A DNA stretch of 64,000 nucleotides from Tetracentron sinense (Eukaryota; Streptophyta; Magnoliopsida; Trochodendrales; Trochodendraceae), in assembly GCA_015143295.1 (NCBI GenBank), contig CM026553.1:930001-994000 (forward strand), in the 5' to 3' direction. Below, piece by piece: positions 34,775-45,500 of this stretch (position 1 is its first letter; every line of letters starts with the position of its first letter). The translations under genes and the position numbers were made by a program. Below the pieces are notes generated by a model. That model ran no database searches and was not told where the DNA came from. It worked only from the letters and a program-made list of their open reading frames with translations.

Positions 34775-35641
34775 ATGGTGCATGCATGTAGTATCCTAAT
34801 TATTCCAGTGTCATTTATGTATCATTCATTAATGACATGTATATATTGTCTTCTATTGTTAGTGATTGCGAGAGCTGATAAAGTGACCATGGATAAAAGT
34901 TGGGTTTCTACACATAGATGGAGTGACATATATAAAACGGGTGTGAACAATTTCTTTGATTTTGCATTTAGTCAATCACCACAGCCTGGCAGTACTATCA
35001 AGTGTCCGTGTAAAAAATGTAGTAATCGATATTACTATATACGACACATTGTATACGAACACTTGATTTGCAATGGATTCGATAAGCATTATGCCATGGG
35101 TACTTGGATTTTCCACGGGGAAAGACCGCATCCTAGATCTCGACTTGCCCAAGTTGTGAGGGACGTGGATAACCCTGTCATAGATGATATGCAAGAGATG
35201 TTGCACGCATCGTTCGGACCCAATCATGCAAACCAAAGGATAGTCGATGAGGGGCCGAGTGAAACAAGAGAGAGTCCTAATGAAGAAGCTGCAAAATTCT
35301 ATAAGTTAGTAGAAGATGCCGAGCAAGATTTGTATCCCGGATGTAAAAAATTCAGTAAACTATCTTTTATCGTCCGGTTGTATAACATTAAGTGTCTGAA
35401 TGGATAGAGCAACAAATCATTCACGATGTTACTTGAATTACTGAAAGAGGCACTTCCCGATGGTGAGACTTTGCCTGCATCCTTTTACCGAACTAAAAAG
35501 ATAATCGGAGAATTAGGTCTTGGTTACAATAAGATTGATGCATGCCCAAACGATTGCATGTTATACTGGAAGGAACATGCCAATGCTATTACATGTTCCG
35601 TTTGTGGAATTTCACGGTGGAAGATTACAGACTCTTGTTAG
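34775..35641 (+). pseudogene. Truncated CACTA transposase (TNP2-type N-terminus)
   Basis: 34890-35130 encodes a transposase-associated domain: 'MDKSWVSTHRWSDIYKTGV', then 'CPCKKCSNRYYY' and 'YEHLICNGFDKHYAMGTWIF', with the usual Cys and His ligands. 35280-35400 continues with 'FYKLVEDAEQDLYPGCKKFS'. An in-frame TAG (35405-35407) follows and the reading resumes through 'ELLKEALPDGETLPASFYRT' and a zinc-ribbon-like 'ITCSVCGISRW', stopping at 35641. The large catalytic region of TNP2 transposases is missing; unrelated tandem repeats replace it. The start at 34890 (ATGGATAAAAG) fits the family better than the ATG at 34775. Confidence 0.87.
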
Positions 35642-35779
35642 GCCTGAAGGTTGTAAGTTTAGTTAGTTGTCACCTAAATTAGGTTATTAGTTAGTATAAG
35701 ACATCTAAAATCTGGTTTTAGCATAAGTTGTAGGTCTAGGGTTAGTCTAGGGTAGTCCTCAAGTTAGTCCTTAATTAAT
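35642..35779. other. Junction between transposase relic and tandem array
   Basis: Non-coding sequence rich in short TAGTTAG/TTAG words that leads into the tandem array. It marks where the transposase coding is lost. Confidence 0.4.
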
Positions 35780-36600
35780 CGAAATCTGACCCCCAGTTTG
35801 GAAATGGTGGAAGGTTGTAGGTTTAGGTAATATGTATAGTTGAGAAACATTGATTTCGGTGCCCAAATCGGGCATACGACCTCGGATTTGCTCGAAACCA
35901 ACTCAAACACTTACATATTATTGAAATACACGTGTTAGAAGAAACGGGATCGAAATCCGACCCCCGGTTTGGAAATGGTGGAAGGTTGTAGATTTAGGCA
36001 ATAAGTATAGTTAAGAAACATGGATTTCGGTGCCCAAATCGGGTATACGACCTCGGATTCGCTCGAAACCAACTCCAACACTTACATATTATTGAAATAC
36101 ACTTGTTAGAAGAAACATGATTAAAATACGACCCCCGGTTTGGAAATGGTGGAAGGTTGTAGGTTTAGGCAATAAGTATAGTAGAGAAACATGGATTTCG
36201 GCCATCTCGGTGCCCAAATCGGGCATACGACCTCGGATTCGCTCGAAACCAACTCCAACACTTATATATTATTGAAATACACGTGTTAGAAGAAACATGA
36301 TCAAAATCCGACCTCTAATTTGGAAATGGTGGAAGGTTGTAGGTTTAGGTAATAGGTATAGTTGAGAAACATGAATTTCAGCAATCTCGGTGCCCAAATC
36401 GGGCATACAACGTCGGATTCGCTCAAAACCAACTCCAACACTTACATATTATTGAAATACATGTGTTAGAAGAATCGCGATCGAAATCCAACTCCCGGTT
36501 TGGAAGTGGTGTATATTTAGGCAATAAGTATAGTTCAGAAACATGGATTTCGGTGCCCAAATCGGGCATACGACATTGGATTCATTTGAAACAAATTTAA
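35780..36600. repeat. Tandem array of about 171-180-bp units in the CACTA element
   Basis: The phrase GTTTGGAAATGGTGGAAGG or a close variant starts units at about 35781, 35952, 36123, 36303 and 36482. Each unit also carries GTGCCCAAATCGGGCATACG and ACATATTATTGAAATACACG. Units three and four have an extra block of about 9 bp (GCCATCTCG or GCAATCTCG). Five units are visible, the last incomplete. The array replaces the expected transposase core. Confidence 0.9.
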
Positions 36601-36829
36601 ATTACTATTTTACGAAATAATTAGAAAATCCAAGCATAATGTATGACAGATCATACTATTTGAATGTCAGTGAAATTACTTTTGTCAGACATTAAGTATT
36701 GATGTTGATTTGATTTATTTATTTTCATGAAATGATCATTTCGAATAGCATAATACTTCACTTGGATAATATTTTTACATAAACTCACCATTTATTTGAC
36801 ATGGTTATTTCCTCCTGTTATGATAGTGA

Positions 36830-37060
36830 GAAGATAGTATGCAGTTCTACTGACGAAGTTATTGATCAGCTAAATGCTCAGGTAAAAATCCAATACTCTT
36901 CATATCTGATTAGTATAATAGGATAATTCACATAAATGTATGATCTGATCACTACTCTTAATTTACTTTTTTTTTCTGTTTAGGCTTGAAGAGATTCGGA
37001 AAGAGTTGCAGATTGAGATAGATGAACTGTTGGATCTGATGCCTAGAAAAGTCATTTAGA
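36830..37060 (+). pseudogene. Possible last exons of a second CACTA gene
   Basis: 36833-36881 reads as a short exon ending in a CAG|GTAAAA donor ('STDEVIDQLNAQ'). After an acceptor-like TTCTGTTTAG, 36984-37060 encodes 'EEIRKELQIEIDELLDLMP' and a TAG stop, an acidic coiled-coil-like tail. CACTA elements often carry a second gene whose product ends in a coiled coil. The frames do not join perfectly at the simplest splice, so this is tentative. Confidence 0.3.
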
Positions 37061-39554
37061 TTGTTAGAACCTTATTAATTTGATTAATAAATGCTTCTTC
37101 TTAATCTATTGTGTATTCATTATGGGTAATTGACCATGATCATGAGATGATCTATACGATATGAGATATCGATAAAGGTCCATAGGATATATTGTAGGAA
37201 AGTTATGTGATTAGATTATCACAGGTGGATATAACTATCTGGTTCCTTATACCTTATATAGTCACAGCTGTGGGTGAAGCTGGGCACTTCACTTATATGG
37301 CTGCCAGAATGCTAAGATGTTTTCAATAGTTGAGATGTAGTTCTATCTTGAACTATTGTAGTAGAGACTACACATCAACATATGGGTGCTTGAATGTACA
37401 CTGATTGATTGCATTCAATGAGAGACCTCTTGCATAAATATACTATCAGATAGTTGGTCTCTCATTCACATTGAATGGTTTTGATGATCCTTAGATCTGA
37501 TGAGTTCATCTATGACTGGGTAGTGATCTGACTGTTTTGATTTCACCAACGTATTTTCTAACTTAGGGAATACAATACAGTGACAGTTGGATAGTTAGAA
37601 AGTTGTTCGAGTTATGATGAATTTCAAACAAGAAATGCATGCTCATTAATTTGAGAGATTATCCAAGTTCCGGGTAAGACAGTCGATTAAGTTCAAATCC
37701 TGCGCAAGTGATTTTGAAAACAAAATAAGTTTTGAAATATACTTTTATTAAAAGGTATAATACTTATAAAAGAGTTTTTTCAAAATGTTTTTCATGAAAA
37801 ATTGTTTCTCATGGCTTAATCATAAGTCTTGGAATCCCGGATGATTTGCAATGGGCTATAGGTTAGATAGTATGTCAATCTCGAATGCCTATTAGGGATA
37901 ATGTATTTGGAAGGATAAATCGAATTTAAAAGTTCATGTGGCGGGATCCGTAATGGTTAATGTTCATACACTGGGATTCAATTGCAACATGAATATCTCA
38001 CGTCACTTGCAATTCCGATGTAATTCCCATTTAGGGTCAATGGGATAACATTAGATAAGCCAGGGTAAGAATGTCCCAGAGCAATCCGTGGAGGTGCTCA
38101 TATAAGAAATATAAGCTCAATAATTGATTAAAAGTTAATCAATTATTTTAAGTGATTAAAAGTTAATCATTTAATTAAATAGATTAATAGTTAATCTATT
38201 GTTTAAATTAATTGTTAATTTAAACTAAGGGATTATTTTAGTAATTATTTGATTAACATAATTAAAGGGAAAATGGGTTTGACCCATATCCATAAACCCA
38301 TTAAAATGGACCTTTAATATGGGCCAAAGCCATGAGTTTAAACCCTAGGGTGGGGCGCCCACTTGAGGAATCCTAATTGGATTAGGATTTGTTTAATTGA
38401 ATAATTATTGAAATATAATTCATTTTATTATGGAATTAAAATCCAAGTGTTGGATTGCAATTAGGATTAAGATGTTATTATAATTAGATTACAATAAGGA
38501 GTTTTAACTCCTCAAATCCCACGCCCCATAGAAGCTCATGCCCCCCTTGTGGATTCCTAATTTGACTAGGTTTCCTACTTTGGTGTAGGATGTTGACTTA
38601 TCCCTTTTAATTAAGGAATCCTCTTATAATAGGGACTCTTTAATTAATAGGATTACTATAACTAAAGTAGTTATAGATTAAGTAGGAGTTTATTTAATTA
38701 ATAATAAGAGTTATTGTTAATTAATAAATCCTACTAGATAAGATCAAGTTGGAGTAGGATCAGAATAAGATCCTAGTCTACAAATACCCCAACACCCTAG
38801 ACCATTAAGTAGAATTCTCCAGAATTTTTCTCTCATCTCCTCTCTCTCTCCAAACCGTGAGCCCTAAGGGAGACCCCTAGGGATTTTCGTGAGCTATATT
38901 GGTGGTCCTAGTTGGGTTTTGCAAATCTAGGGTTTTGAACCTTAGTATTATTGGTGATAGAAGGTCTACACCATTGATCAATCTTCTTCCTCTTGCTTCT
39001 ATAATTCCAAAGGAGATTCTAAAGCTTCGTGGGGATAGCGAAGAACAAGGATCGAGCTGCTAGTATTTTTTCAGAGAAATCTCTACAAAGAGTTCTAACG
39101 GTTCGAGTGGATTAAGCTTAACCGGTGAAAAACATTCATCGAGGTTATATGACTGAAACTCTTAGATAATTTTGATGCTTTTTATGGTGTTAAGATCTAG
39201 AAGATCCAGTTTCCGCATAAATTTTTATCTGAATCCCCCTTCATGAATTTTCTGCCGATGTCATTCCAACTCCATGGTTGCCACGTGGTGGAGTCCATAC
39301 GAACATGGATTCATAGATAGGTAGAAAGGAATTTGGTGGAAAGGAATGTAATTGAAGTTGTGATCTTGTTTATATTAAAGAGATTATATGTATTTTGTTT
39401 ATTTGCTGTTATGGCCTATGGGTGCAGTGTTCAAATGAAATCAATTGAAGAATAGGTTACATTATTCAAATGCATGAAAATAGGTACATTATTAAAATGT
39501 ATTTAAACAGGTGACAGGTTATGGCATGGAGACAGGGTACTGGATTTGTAAAAA
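37061..39554. other. CACTA interior, LTR-like non-coding sequence
   Basis: No coding is visible. 37058 starts TGTTAGAACC and the following 2 kb, with repeated AATTAAT words and a CT-rich tract at 38825-38860 followed by GTGAGCCCTAAGGGAG, has the look of an LTR or solo LTR inserted in the CACTA element. I cannot find its right end or a target duplication, so the call is weak. Confidence 0.3.
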
Positions 39555-39985
39555 AAAAGAGATATATCAGACACGGAAATACATTATCAGGCACGGAATT
39601 ATTTTCGTGTCTAATCTTAGATATGACGTATATTAGAGTATTAGAGACAGAAAAATATATTAGACACAGATATGATTCCGTTTCTAATACTATATTTAGA
39701 CAAAAATATGATTCCGTTTCTAATACTAAATTTAGACACGGAACAGTGTGACGTCATATATAATTTTACATTTACGGGTAATTATCATTAGACACAGAAA
39801 TATTTCCATGTCTAACAATATTATTAGAAATGGAAAATTAATTCCGGGCCTAATAGTATCAGAAACGAGAGTAACTGTCACGGTTTAGGCACGGTCGTTA
39901 ATTCCGTGTCTAATAGTATTAGACACGGAAATTTATTAATAGACACGGAAAATTTCCGTGTTTGTCCGGTAGTTTTCTTGTAGTG
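39555..39985. repeat. Right subterminal repeats and TIR of the CACTA element
   Basis: About ten copies of GACACGGAAAT or its complement, some decayed to GACACAGAAAT, are spaced 20-50 bp apart in both orientations. They end in the TIR CGGTAGTTTTCTTGTAGTG at 39967-39985. Confidence 0.88.
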
Positions 39986-41640
39986 CCAATAATGATGACT
40001 GAACATGTGTCAGAAATCTATCATATATGTTGAAGAAGATCGGCGCCCAAAATTCTCCGATTTGACGCAGTAATAAATGCTTGCAAAACCGTCGTTGCAA
40101 CTTCCTAGACAGAGGGCTAAATGTTGATGACGATTTTTGGGATGGCTGCCATGTAGACAAACAACCACACGTGATGAAAACACGTGACAAATAAAATGCC
40201 TGATTCGGTAGATTGTTGAACGCCAAAACAAGTCTTCGGTGACGAACTTGCCCCCATGCAGACTTGTGTTGTAGAGACTTGAATTTCTAATTATCGATTT
40301 CTATGCCATTTATGTAATTAGTATGGGTAAATATGTCAATTATGTGTGAATCTGTGTCTAAATGCTAAATCATGTTTAAGGGGTGTTTAAATTACCTAGA
40401 CGACCAATCACACGGAGACAAAGTGAAAAACCTTCAGATTTAAATTGTATATTGTTGAATTTGCATGGAGTGGTGTATTGTTGAGTGAATAAACCTTCAG
40501 ATTTAAACCTCATGAGCCTTAGTTTTCTATCATGATGGGATGAGGCACATAATAGATCACTGAAGGTACCGGATTTGGTAATCTAAAGTGTTATTTGACT
40601 AATGAGAGCATCGCCTTTCACTTACTATTATGATCGACATACAAGCATGATAAGAGCACGATTATGAACAATTGGAAATAAATAAAGGGTTGGGTATGTG
40701 AAATTGCATGATGAGTTTCCCAAGCCTGAGTACCACCAGTCTAAGATCATGAGGTATGCGTACCTCTACAAGTGAATCACAAGAGTGAATCACAAGTAAT
40801 TCTGTATGCATCAGAGTAAAGTGCTGTGGAGTGATACTCAATATGTAGAATATAGTAATCTCTTTCACCTATATAGTGAAGAGTTATTTTAAGTTACTAT
40901 TAGTGATTACGCATGTAATGATGTTCACATGAAAACAGAAAAAGAATGATGACTCATGAAAGAAAAGGAAGAAGAGTAAGATAAGAAAAGAAAAGAAAAG
41001 AATGATTAGATATTCAAGAGACTTCCACACTCTGATTATGCATGATATATTTATGTTGAACTACCATGACGAACCTGCTCATATGAGTGATGTTATGAAA
41101 TGTCATTATGAACCTATTGTGAGCGCAAAATTCATCTTCTTTGCTTTCAAAGTTCCTCTATTATTGTATGGAGTTTATTGTTTATTGTGGGGGACTATCT
41201 TTTCAATCTGAGTGAACTTAGACTGTTAATTTACCTTCCCTTTTATTGGGGAAGAACCGAACCTCTGATTAAGAATAAGAATAAAAAGAAGAACAAATTG
41301 AATAAAGTATATATATTTATTCAATGGGATTGCCCAATTCCCATGTAGGCGTTACAAGTGCCTCATTGAGGTCTGTTTTCAAATAAAGAAAAAGAATGGT
41401 GGCCATGTATGAGGGCTCACCGTATATTCTACATATTGCGGAGTCTTCTCCTTCACTTGCTTGCTTGTGTTTGCTGCTGTTTAAAAGAGAGCTTTTTCTC
41501 TTATTCTCGTTTCTATCTTCTGTGTGTGTGTTTCTTGTGAGAAAACACACCCTTTATGGATTTGAGAGAGTCCTTTTTGGGACTTCCTCTTTAACTCTCT
41601 TATTTTATGAAAGTCAAAAGGGGCTCTCCTTTTAGAGGAT
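39986..41640. other. Flank between CACTA element and hairpin region
   Basis: 40010-40231 has two overlapping minus-strand frames of 70-96 codons; neither resembles a family I know. The rest is AT-rich, with an AAAAG run near 40985 and a CT-rich block around 41440-41530. I see no supported gene. An imperfect GTGTGTTTC..GAGAAAACACAC foldback near 41525-41555 is the first of the hairpins that become dense after 41650. Confidence 0.4.
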
Positions 41641-41997
41641 GCCAGCTTGCAGGTCTCCTTTATCTAGGAGAGTTCTCAAGTTCAAGAGAATCCTCTTCTT
41701 TTGAGAACTCTTGTACCAGGTTTCCCCTTTTGGGAGGAAATCCTAGTACTACTCGAAAAGGAGGATGTTTAATCTCATCATTTCCTATGATATAGGACAT
41801 AGTCCTAATCTTAAAATAATCATAGGGTGTCATGTGGTATCCCATGAGATTTTAAAAGATGAGATCCTTATCTTGGGATTCCCCATAGCTTGACAGAGAA
41901 TCCTTTTTATTAAGGATTCTCTGCCCCATGACAGTCAAATACTGACTGTCAGCTGGGACAGAATGGCCTAGGCCAGTCCACGGACTAGTATGAGAGC

Positions 41998-42560
41998 ATA
42001 AGTCTTAACCACGGATCAAAGGATGAGACCACAGGTCTCAACCATGGACCACAAGGTGAGACCACAGGTCTCAACCACGGATCACCAGGTGAGACCACAG
42101 GTCTCAACCACGAACCACAAGGTGAGACCACAGGTCTAAACCATGGATCACCAGGTGAGACCATAGGTCTCAACCACGGACCACAAGGTGAGACTACAAG
42201 TCTCAACCACGGATCACCAGGTGAGACCATACGTCTCAACCACGGATCACCAGGTGAGACCATAGGTCTCAACCACAGACCACAATGTGAGACCACAAGT
42301 CTCAACCATGGATCACCAGGTGAGACCATAGGTTTCAACCACGGATCACCAGGTGAGACCATAGGTCTCAACCACGGACCACAAGGTGAAACCACAAGTC
42401 TCAACCACTGATCACTAGGTGAGACTATAGGTCTTAACCACGGACCACAAGGTAAGACCACAAGTCTCAACCACGGATTACCAGGTGAGACCATAGGTCT
42501 CAACCACGGATCACCAGGTGAGACCATAGGTCTCAACCACGGATCACAAGGTGAGACCAC
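41998..42560. repeat. 33-bp tandem array with GAGACC/GGTCTC palindrome
   Basis: About 16 copies of a 33-bp unit; most contain GTGAGACCATAGGTCTCAAC, in which GAGACC and GGTCTC pair across a 3-base loop, followed by CACGGATCACCAG or CACGGACCACAAG. Because 33 is a multiple of three, one minus-strand frame stays open for 251 codons (41985-42740) as an 11-residue repeat. I read that as a by-product of the unit length and not a gene. Confidence 0.92.
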
Positions 42561-42599
42561 AATCTTGCCCGTGGTTTGGATTAGATCTAGGACCTTATA

Positions 42600-43165
42600 T
42601 TTGATCCGTGAAGACTTACACATGTCAGCCTCTTGGGAGCTGAAGCTACATATGATCCATGGGGGTTTTATCCTCACCGATAGGATAGGTGTCAACCTCT
42701 CAGATGGATCCGTGAGGTTTTGGTCCTCACAGTTGGACACGTGTCAGTCTATTGGAAACTGACAATAAATATGATTCGTGTTGGATCCGTGAGGTTTTGT
42801 CCTCATGGACATGCCATGTGTCAGCCTAATGAATGCCAACACTAAAGGTTGGATCCGTTAGGTTTTGGTTCTCATGGATAAACACGTGTCAACCTCATGA
42901 AGGCTGGCACCAAAGTTGGATCCGTGAGGTTTAGGTTTCGGTCCTCATAGATCAACACGTGTCAGCCTCTCGAAGGCCAACACCAAAGTTTGATCCGTGG
43001 GATTTTGCCCTCACGGATGAATATGTGTCAGCTTGTCAGAGGCCAACACATAATATTGGATCCGTGAGGTTTTGGTCCTCACGGATGGGGTATGTATCAG
43101 CCCATTTGGGAGCTACTATTTAGGGTGGATCCGTGAGATTTATCCTTACGGATCAAATCCTACTC
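42600..43165. repeat. About 70-bp tandem array with two hairpins per unit
   Basis: Nine units start with GATCCGTGAGG or a variant at 42603, 42654, 42707, 42784, 42852, 42919, 42992, 43059 and 43128. The clearest unit has ATCCGTGAGG/CCTCACGGAT (43060-43086). A second hairpin around GTGTcaGCCT/AGGCcaACAC (42959-42983) lies between these. Units differ by many substitutions, yet several keep pairing in the second hairpin by different sequence, for example GTCAGT/ACTGAC at 42743-42763. Confidence 0.87.
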
Positions 43166-43304
43166 TTGCTTAGCTGGGCAGCATGGTGCCAGCCATCAGC
43201 ATTTAATGCTGACAGCTAAAGGTACGGCGCGTGCCACAGGCACGCGTGAACCCAAACCGTCTCTCCGAGAGACTGTGATCAGGTGTGTGTCATTGCACAC
43301 ACAC

Positions 43305-44029
43305 TTGGGCAATGGACGGTGAGATTTCACTGCTCACACCTATCCATACTGATGATTGTGTTATCCATGATGAATATGATAATTGATATTTCTGGCATTG
43401 CTACTTAGGATTTCATATTCACCGAGCCGCTTGTTGCTCAACTGATATGTTTTTATGTCTGCAAGTTTAGGTTCTAAGGTAGCGGAGGAGCATTAGGTGG
43501 AGGAGTACGGTGCAGAGGAAGAAGGTGACCATCCCGAGGAGGGAATGAGGGACCTTGATTACTTTCCATACTATTAGGTTGCTAGGCCGTTGTTTCATTT
43601 AAAGTCGATATTGATACAGGAGTTTACTTTGTTGACTCTTAGGTTCACTTTTATGGTCGTTGACAGTGTTGGAATGATTTAGGTAATATGAACTCAGTTA
43701 TTAGGTAGCATTGTCATAGTAGTTATCTGTTAATATATATAGAAAAAAATTTCAGGTTCTATGATGCCTAGGCGATGAAATATTTTCAGGAACAAACAAA
43801 TCTCATACCAACTATGAGAAATCCACTAATCCACATCATTTGGTATTGTCTCGTATGCTTTAAGGTTTAATTTAAGATAAGTAGTGTCTTGGGCCTAAAG
43901 TCCCATTTTAGGCTAGATGAGATTTTGGAGTGTGACAGAGCAAATATATTAGGTTTGCTAGGACTTAGGCTATAGTTATGTGTTAGGTTAAGTTGTCCTT
44001 CTAAGACCAGACTTGTTGTTGGTTACTCT
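43305..44029. other. Leader or LTR-like sequence before a gypsy relic
   Basis: Non-coding, moderately AT-rich. ATGCCTAGGCGATG near 43769 may be the decayed start of a gag gene (Met-Pro-Arg-Arg and then a stop). No LTR boundary, primer site or target duplication could be fixed. Confidence 0.4.
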
Positions 44030-45000
44030 CAGGACCAACTTCATGAGATGAGGCATCGAAGGACATAGAAATCCAGAGAGAGGTACGGGGGAATCCTTTG
44101 AGAGCAGTGGCTCGAGAGACATAAATCGAGTTATAGAGACCATTGCTGCAATGACCCAATAGGTAGAGTCCATGGCCCAACAAACTGCTCTAATGGCAGT
44201 CAGGTAGCACAATGCTCCGATTGGGATTGAAGCATTCCGTCGCATGAATCCTCCAACCTTCTATGGCAGTCTAGATCCTATTGCTTTAGAAGAGAAGATA
44301 TTCTGAGTGTTAGCTCTGGGTACTTCACCCATTTCCAAGACACCCTATAGAATGACTCCTATAGAGTTGAAAGAGCTAAATCAGTAGATTTAGGAGTTAC
44401 TCGATAACGAGTTTATCTGCCCAAGTTTATCACTTTGGGGACCTCCAATATTGTTTGTGAAGAAAAAAGGATGATTTGATGAGGATGTGCATTAACTATC
44501 GACAACTGAACAAGGTCACGATTAAGAACAAGTATCCATTGCCAAGGATTGATGACTTGTTTAACTAGTTGCAAGGAACTAAGTTTTTCTCCATGATTGA
44601 CTTGAGATCAGGTTATCACCAGTTGAAGATAAAGATAGAGGATGTTCCTAAGTTTGCATTCAAGACTAGATACGGGAATGACGAATTCCTGGTCATGCCT
44701 TTTGGTTTGACAAATGCGCCGACAACCTTTATGGACCTGATGAATAGGATATTCAGGACAACTCTGGATTGTTACGTTATAGTGTTCATAGGTGATATCC
44801 TGGTGAACTCCCAGATACAAAAGGATCACAAAACACATCTTCAGACTACTTTAAGACACTAAGGGAGGATTAGCTATACGTCAAACTAAGTGTCAGTTTT
44901 GGCTTGAGAAAGTGGTATTTCTAGTCCACATGGTGTCAGGAGAGGGTATTTCAGTGGATCCCTATAAGATTGAGTGCCCCTGGATGGGTGTTTACCTAGG
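44030..45000 (+). pseudogene. Ty3/gypsy relic: short gag joined to reverse transcriptase
   Basis: 44100-44290 reads as a gag fragment with 'AMTQQVESMAQQTALMAVR' and 'FYGSLDPIALEE'. It passes directly at about 44315 into the start of reverse transcriptase ('[19 protein letters not shown]'), so most of gag and all of the protease are deleted. Reverse transcriptase continues to about 44860 with '[10 protein letters not shown]', '[12 protein letters not shown]' and '[10 protein letters not shown]'. The catalytic F-x-D-D reads F-I-G-D, a lost catalytic Asp. The frame decays after 44862 and is lost by 45000; RNase H and integrase are absent. This is an internally deleted, dead element. Confidence 0.87.
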
Positions 45001-45500
45001 TAAGAGTGCCTTGATATTCAACCATTACTGGGGATAGGTACAGGGTGCAAGTAGGTTAGAGTTTAGAGTATCCCTCCAAGTGGGCTGCTTGTAGACTATA
45101 CCTTAACTTATTCTATATATTGAATGCTGGGGTACTGCAGTGTTCCTAAAAGGTTTAGGGTCACTTAATACTGTATATGCGACTCCCTAGTATAGAACAT
45201 ACCTGAAAAAGGATGATTGATGTAAGCGGGAGCGTTCAAAATCCTTCATTGAGGATAATCATCCAACATGCGTAATTCCGCAGACCTCAAAGACTGTTAA
45301 AATTCTGACACTGAGGATAATCATCTAACAGCCGTAAGTGTATTAAGTCTGTAGATGAGTTATCATGGGTCATTATACTATTATGATATGTATGAAATGT
45401 ACAGTACAAAATACACCAAAAGAGATGAAAGAATTAGTCTTAGGCTAAATACTTAGGCATTTAAGTAATTTTGAGGTTAATTTGGCTTAAACCTAGGTTC
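45001..45500. other. Non-coding stretch with a short direct repeat
   Basis: No coding. The phrase GAGGATAATCATC recurs with flanking similarity (about 45251 and 45313). It may be the decayed 3' end of the gypsy relic or the start of the next element. Confidence 0.4.

Larger units (their letters stand above)
30460..39985. mobile_element. Complete CACTA (En/Spm-type) transposon
   Basis: The left end reads CACTACAAGAAAACTACCG (30460-30478) and the right end is its exact inverse complement (39967-39985). The 3-bp sequence CCA flanks both sides (30457-30459 and 39986-39988), a perfect CACTA target duplication. Subterminal regions (30500-30690 and 39555-39965) are packed with GACACGGAAAT / ATTTCCGTGTC words in both orientations, the expected transposase-binding repeats. 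Inside are a captured LRR gene fragment, a MITE, a truncated TNP2-type transposase and a roughly 175-bp tandem array. Without an intact transposase it must be non-autonomous. Total 9526 bp. Confidence 0.93.
41654..43304. repeat. Dense chain of short inverted repeats (hairpin array)
   Basis: Successive inverted repeats include TCTCCT/AGGAGA (41654-41671), GTTCTCAA/TTGAGAAC (41672-41708), AGAGAATCCTT/AAGGATTCTCT (41895-41922), TGACAGTCA/TGACTGTCA (41929-41951), TGGCCTAGGCCA (41964-41975) and AGTCCacGGACT (41975-41986). The 33-bp and 70-bp arrays follow, each with a palindromic unit. Then come TCAGCATT/AATGCTGA (43196-43212), CGCGTGCC/GGCACGCG (43228-43246), GTCTCTC/GAGAGAC (43259-43273) and GTGTGTGT/ACACACAC (43283-43304). 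They follow one another with little space between. A gypsy relic begins downstream, so this may be part of its LTR, but LTR edges are not visible. Confidence 0.85.

Noticed and set aside
41985-42740. 251-codon minus-strand ORF of repeated 11-residue units
   Set aside because: It follows exactly the 33-bp minisatellite, has no features outside it, and the frame stays open only because the unit length is a multiple of three.
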